Below are positions 59,320 through 64,000 of a stretch of 64,000 nt of DNA, one piece after another. Every line of letters begins with the position of its first letter. Within the stretch, counting starts at the first letter, position 1. The DNA lies in the NCBI GenBank assembly GCA_018340805.1, contig JACMZG010001913.1, forward strand, positions 7,910,866 to 7,974,865, written 5' to 3'. This stretch comes from Microvelia longipes. Its lineage: Eukaryota > Arthropoda > Insecta > Hemiptera > Veliidae. The position numbers and the translations under genes were made by a program. Under the pieces are notes generated by a model. The model was not told the DNA's origin, did not search any database, and saw nothing but the letters and a program-made list of their open reading frames with translations.

Positions 59320-59715
59320 TTTTTAAAATCTAATTGTGCCGTCCGGAAAATATTTTAATGACGTCATCAACCGGCTGTAATGACTCAGCAAAAATTTATA
59401 AAACGCGGCAAATTTTTTTGATCGATTTTAGATTTGACACGCATGTATTTTTAAATAAGATGCTACATGTATTCTTAGTTTCATCTCATTATCAGCATTA
59501 GTTCAATTTTAAAATACTAGTATACTAAGATTCGTATCGTTACGGCAAATATATTTACCTAATAATGTTTTAGTTGGATCATAAAAGCTAAGCTTTTATG
59601 ACCGCTGAGAAAACAACGCGTATATACTTATTGTCAGAAGATGAGTTAAGTAAGTGTTGAGGATGAACGTCGCGACTCCGATGTAGTGAGGAAAAGTTCT
59701 GAGGTACATGGCAAA
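59320..59715 (+). repeat. RepA copy, internally deleted
   Basis: 'aatgacgtcatcaaccggct', 'gtaatgactcagcaaaaatt', 'ctcattatcagcattagttc', then 'gaggatgaacgtcgcgactc' and 'gtgaggaaaagttctgaggt'. Confidence 0.65.
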
Positions 59716-60524
59716 ATGTAAGTAGCAATAAATACTAAAAAAATAATAGCGAGGTAATGAAAATTCGCTAAATACATGGCGAAATGCCATGTAACAAGAA
59801 ATAATAATAACAGCTAACAATACAAAACAACACTAATGTGACCGCGAAGCGACTAAATTGAAGGCTCCAATCTGCAAAGCGGCCCGAGAGGCCGACACCA
59901 AGTAGCGGCTACGGACCGAAGGTGTATTTTATTACCATTTTTTATGGTACCCTACTCTTTAAGATATATAGCTTATTAACCAATTATACGTTAATATTTT
60001 GCTAAATTAAAGCGGCTTTTCTGACGTAACTTATAAAATTTTAAATGAGGCAACCTTTAAAAATAATGCTTTAGCAGACAGTCATTTCCTTAATAAGAGA
60101 TATTTTTCTCTGAGCTTTTCATTGATATTTTGTACAATACACTTTCCTTACAAATGATCTTCTTTATATTCAAATTCATTTCTTATACTCATTAAAATAA
60201 AAAATATGTAAAATACATAACATTTTTACATAAAATATGACTGGCACTTTTTTTTAAACATATATATCTCGATATAGAAACATATAGGAATCTATACAGT
60301 ATTCCAACTTTTTGTTCAATAATAGGCTGCGAGAGAAATATTTTTATTTAAAACATGGTTTGATAATTTTGAATATCAGAAAAAATTAAACAAAAACATT
60401 TTTTTTCTTTTTATACATTTCTTATTAGAATTTATAATTGTAAATGTAACATTAATAACTGATGCATGGAAAAAAAATATTCAAATTTTTTGCTTGATTT
60501 TTGCTAGGTCAATAAAAGAACTGT
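59716..60524. other. No gene; GC-richer patch 59840-59930
   Basis: The patch contains 'ccgcgaagcgact', 'gcggcccgagaggccgacac' and 'agtagcggctacgg', unlike the surrounding DNA; possibly the end of an unrecognised element. The rest is AT-rich. Confidence 0.3.
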
Positions 60525-60835
60525 TAGCATTAGTACCAATGATAAGGGCTTGAAATTTTGTACAAATGACAAGGGCTAAAAGTTTAGTATTAGTAATAAA
60601 GGCTTAAAGTTTAGTACTAATGATAAGGGCTTGAAATTTTGTACAAATGACAAGGGCTAGAAGTTTAGTACTAAAATAAAGGCTTAAAGTTTAGTACTAA
60701 TGATAAGGGCTTGAAATTTTGTACAAATGACTAGGGCTAGAAGTTTAGTACTAATAATAAATTCTTAAAGTTTAGTACTAATGATAAGGGCTTGAAGTTT
60801 AGTAGTAATGATAAGGGCTTGAAGTTTTTAATTCT
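60525..60835. repeat. Minisatellite with mixed 30/90-bp periodicity
   Basis: Recurring 'atgataagggcttgaaattt', 'tgtacaaatgacaagggcta', 'gaagtttagtactaataata' and 'aaggcttaaagtttagtact'. The basic unit is about 30 bp, with three unit types repeating as a set of about 90 bp. Confidence 0.9.
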
Positions 60836-61367
60836 TAATAAATCAATAATCAAGGCTCATTTAGATCCAAAAGGACTCATCTTGTTTAAACGTTGTTTGA
60901 GACGGTAAACATTGAACTATGGTTAATAACGAGGTATAGAACATTTATTTATAGAACATGAATGCGATACGTAAAAATATTTATGTATTAAACTTCTTCA
61001 TTTTACCTCATTTGCGATATTTATCCCGATATTATGTGTTATTTCGTTTCATCTTGAAGCTTGTAACAGAAAAGGATTAGCAGAGAGATAGCTGCAGTTT
61101 GGAATCTGTTTAAAGTAGTTACAAGTTTGAAAACTAACACGAAAACGGGGCGATGTTTCATGAGAGATACGTGTCGGACATTGGAGTTGTCTTCTGCCTT
61201 GTATTCATTATGATGCAGGGTTGAAGAGATGTGACGTCACAACCAGATAGTGGTTTGATTGATGCCTGAAGGAAATTTACTTCTGCCCTTCATCCCTATG
61301 GTTATAAAACATTTTCGAATCTACCTACATTATTTCAAACTTCACCAACGATCATAATCATGAGTTT
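60836..61367. other. No gene recognised; moderate-GC stretch 61080-61260
   Basis: The stretch is less AT-rich than its neighbourhood and a short frame (RISREIAAVWNLF) faintly recalls a helix-turn-helix of transposases, too weak to call. Confidence 0.3.
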
Positions 61368-61375
61368 ACTACAAC

Positions 61376-61913
61376 CTTAGAATAGTACTATATATAGAAG
61401 GAGCACAGGACCGTAAACACAATGTAATCCACTGATAACACGAAACCGGTTGACTGGTGCAACTAAGTAATGCTGCCAACCTGACAACAAAACATTATTT
61501 TAAGTATGTGCCATAAATATCTATTAATGAAGAAAGATCGTAAAGAACAAATATAATAACTTAAAACACCTGCTGAGTATTTAATAAAACTGGTCTTAGA
61601 TGGCAAAAGGGTGGCGGAATACAAGAATCTACATTTAGTTGACGAGGACTACTTTTTATATATAATTTTAATAAATACGTTAAACTACAATTTAAAATGC
61701 TAAAGTATTGTAATGCACCGATATTTATTTTAGTATTTTATGAATAATCAATCATTAATTAATAATATAATAACATAATAATTCAGCAACCGGAAGTATT
61801 GCCAACTTTTTTTTAGAAAATTGTATATTGTAAGGGTGGCAGCATTACTTAGTTGCACCAGTGAACCGGCTTTCGTGTTATCAGTAGTGCTCCTTCTATA
61901 GTATTATTCTAAG
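61376..61913. mobile_element. hAT-type MITE, copy 2, 538 bp, with 8-bp target duplication
   Basis: Same TIRs and interior as 35135-35734 ('aatctacatttagttgacga', 'ggactac', 'aattcagcaaccggaagtat'). Flanked by ACTACAAC at 61368-61375 and ACTACAAC at 61914-61921. An exact 8-bp duplication is typical of hAT elements. No transposase, so non-autonomous. Confidence 0.92.
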
Positions 61914-61921
61914 ACTACAAC

Positions 61922-62694
61922 GATGAAAACTAAGTCACATTACGAGCGTATTTGCTATTGTAAGACTAGATAAAGTCAGGATAATCTAAAGTATCTTTAT
62001 TATAAGAGTAATCACACTATGTCATATTATGTTATTTCCTGACCAAAGAATAGACACCATAAAAAAAGGTTTGTCCTAGGATTTATTATTCGGTGATTTT
62101 TGTATGAAAATTGGATCAGCCAGTTGTTGAAGCACCTAGAGTAGATGTTTCATTTAATTATTTATCTATTACGTATTTTAGCTTAATTATTATTATTTTA
62201 GAAGAAACAGAGTATAGTTTTTTTCTAGCGAGTCAGTCTGCATTCGCTCACTGTACGGTGCGTTATTGTTTTTATTCATTTAATCAAACAAGCTTTATAC
62301 TTTTTATATTAATTAATTACTTACTTAATTAACGCCACGCTCATCAGTGCATCCTTAAATTTGGTTAATTAATAGCCAAGTTTACTACTCCTTTTCATTT
62401 CCTATCTTAAATAACAACTCCTTCCTTTTGAATTCCAGCTTTAAATAAAATGCCAAGATTTCTACAAGCGTAGGTGGCATCTTTTATTATATTACCGCTA
62501 ATTTATATTGTCCTCTAAATGCTCGAACCAGTGAAGCCGTAGAAATTTGAAAAGCCAAACGTTTATACATACGTGCTGACACCAATATTTTTTAGTGAAT
62601 TTTTTTAAAAAAATGAGCTTATGAGATTGGGGTTATGGAAGGGGTGAGTCGGGAGGGAAGGAGGGATAGATTTTTGAAAGGGTGTCTCCCTGAT
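61922..62694. other. No gene recognised
   Basis: A 73-codon frame at 62111-62332 starts at a non-ATG codon and shows no motif. Confidence 0.35.
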
Positions 62695-62697
62695 CAA

Positions 62698-62709
62698 GTA
62701 TATATTATG

Positions 62710-62764
<55 letters not shown>

Positions 62765-62785
62765 GTGTGTGTGTGTGTATGTATG
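62698..62785. repeat. TA and TG microsatellite
   Basis: TA array followed by (GT)n. Confidence 0.93.
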
Positions 62786-62789
62786 AAAT

Positions 62790-63240
62790 TTTTGTAACGT
62801 TATTAACCTACAAAAATAACCCCACAAACATTTAAAAAATCACAAATCTTTATATAGTATTTAGATAGAGCTGAAATTCATTACATATATACAACTATGC
62901 AAGGATACAAACTTACAAAGTTCCATTTCATTGTCAGAATGGGTTCTGGTTTTATTGATTGACACATATATGTCAAACAAATCTTTATGCCATTCAGACA
63001 CATTGTAAACAAATCAAGTTTTTTCACTAATACATTTGAAAATTCGCTTATATTGTGCCACTTATATAAACCAGTAATATGACGAACTGATAAAGTACAA
63101 CAACTATGTAGCCTTGTTAATGTCCAGAACCCTATTGCTTATGAAATATGTGTGACGTCATTAACCCACAATAATGACCCTATAAACATTTCAAAAAATC
63201 AAAAATCTTCAAAAAGTGTTTAGATCGGGCTGCAATTTTA
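62790..63240 (+). repeat. RepC, copy 2 plus start of a third
   Basis: 62795-63115 is colinear with the reversed 42840-43205. The opening block ('gttattaacctacaaaaata' / 'accccacaaacattt') occurs again at 63155-63240 in the same direction, where it is cut by the hAT-type MITE at 63245. Confidence 0.65.
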
Positions 63241-63244
63241 TACA

Positions 63245-64000
63245 CTTAGGATAATACTTTATATAGAAGGAGCACTACTGATAACACGAAAGCCGGTTCA
63301 CTGGTGCAACTAAGTAATGCTGCCACCCTAACAAAATAAATTTTTTTAACAAAGTTGGCAATATTTCCGGTTGTTAAAGTATTTAACTAAATTATTTATT
63401 AATGCTTCATTACTTATTAAATCTAAATGTATAAAATGGTTAATTAGAATATTTTAGGTGTAAGAAAATTTATTTGAACGATTATAACAAAAAAAAATTT
63501 AATTATGCATTATCGAGATGGCCGATAGTTTGATGCGTCTTGTGTTTACTTAAAATAATGCAAGTCGTTTACAGAGGAAATATTTTTCATATTATTTTAC
63601 GACTATTTCTTTCTCGTGTTTATGAAAAATATAGTTTGTTTTTTACTAAACAACATTTGTCCAATAGATCCGTGTTTACCCACGTATGTAAATGAAATAA
63701 ACTTATTTAGTTTACGAAATAAATAATAATGTGTATCATTGTGTTCAAAAAATAGTATATGAGACTATTGTATGACGTTAGAACGTTACTGTATTGCTAT
63801 CATACAATATTTAAATTTATAATAGTGGGGGAGTCAAAATATTTAAATACGACAGCAACTAATAAAAAATTTAAATATTCGCGGGCTAGCACACCGACTA
63901 TGTAAGGATGGCAACATAAAAGCAAAAAAAATATGTTGTTGTCAGGTTGGCAGCATTACTTAGTTGCATCAGTCAACCGGCTTTCGTGTTATCAGTGGAA
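63245..64000. mobile_element. hAT-type MITE, copy 3, cut by window end
   Basis: Left TIR CTTAGGATAATACTTTATAT 'agaaggagcac' at 63245; right TIR entering at about 63935 ('gtcaggttggcagcattact', 'caaccggctttcgtgttatc') and running off the end. It is longer than copies 1 and 2, and its left side contains 'aagttggcaatatttccggt', which in the other copies lies near the right end, so its inverted repeats reach further inward. Confidence 0.8.

Noticed and set aside
61080..61180. Transposase helix-turn-helix (RISREIAAVWNLF)
   Set aside because: Resemblance is short, other frames are closed and no catalytic region follows.

Overview
The window looks like nuclear DNA of an insect, or at least an arthropod. 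It is AT-rich, dominated by interspersed and tandem repeats, and has almost no coding sequence. The one confident host gene is a single exon of an octopamine beta receptor (closest in remembered family features to Oct-beta-2R) at about 5.26-6.0 kb on the + strand. It starts after a probable splice acceptor, carries the initiator codon, runs through transmembrane segments 1-5 and ends at a GT donor. TM6, TM7 and the C-terminal tail were not found, so most of the window is probably one very large downstream intron. Hemiptera or another hemimetabolous order is a guess only.

Layout. 0-5 kb: interspersed repeats, a tRNA-like SINE head and a TA microsatellite upstream of the receptor exon. 5.26-6.0 kb: the receptor exon, with up to three tiny upstream ORFs in its leader, one of them a bare start-stop. 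6-8.2 kb: a Harbinger-like MITE, a second small inverted-repeat element and a TA-rich tandem block. 8.5-11.7 kb: a satellite of about 54 bp units. 12-31 kb: copies of a noncoding repeat called RepA here (hallmark GAGCGAAGCGAG), three copies of a tRNA-derived SINE of about 560 bp, several minisatellites, a Tc1/mariner-type MITE and a foldback element with a minisatellite core. 31-36 kb: TA repeats, more RepA and a hAT-type MITE. 37.5-39.7 kb: a 48-bp satellite with higher-order structure. 40-48 kb: inverted repeats, a 33-bp minisatellite, a MITE and the 3' end of a non-LTR retrotransposon. 48.1-53.3 kb: a decayed non-LTR retrotransposon on the minus strand, with PHD/coiled-coil ORF1 and endonuclease/reverse-transcriptase ORF2. 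54-64 kb: minisatellites, further MITE-like repeats and two more hAT-type MITEs, the last cut by the window edge.

The genes do not form a pathway. The biology lies in a receptor locus whose intron has been expanded by mobile elements and satellites. The observations most worth checking are the receptor's uORF cluster, three loci with hammerhead-like CUGARGA / stem / GAAA cores, the higher-order 48-bp satellite open in one frame on each strand, mobile elements whose interiors have become minisatellites, and a coding-like 245-bp segment captured inside a RepA copy. No bacterial-style system, CRISPR array or intact transposase was seen.
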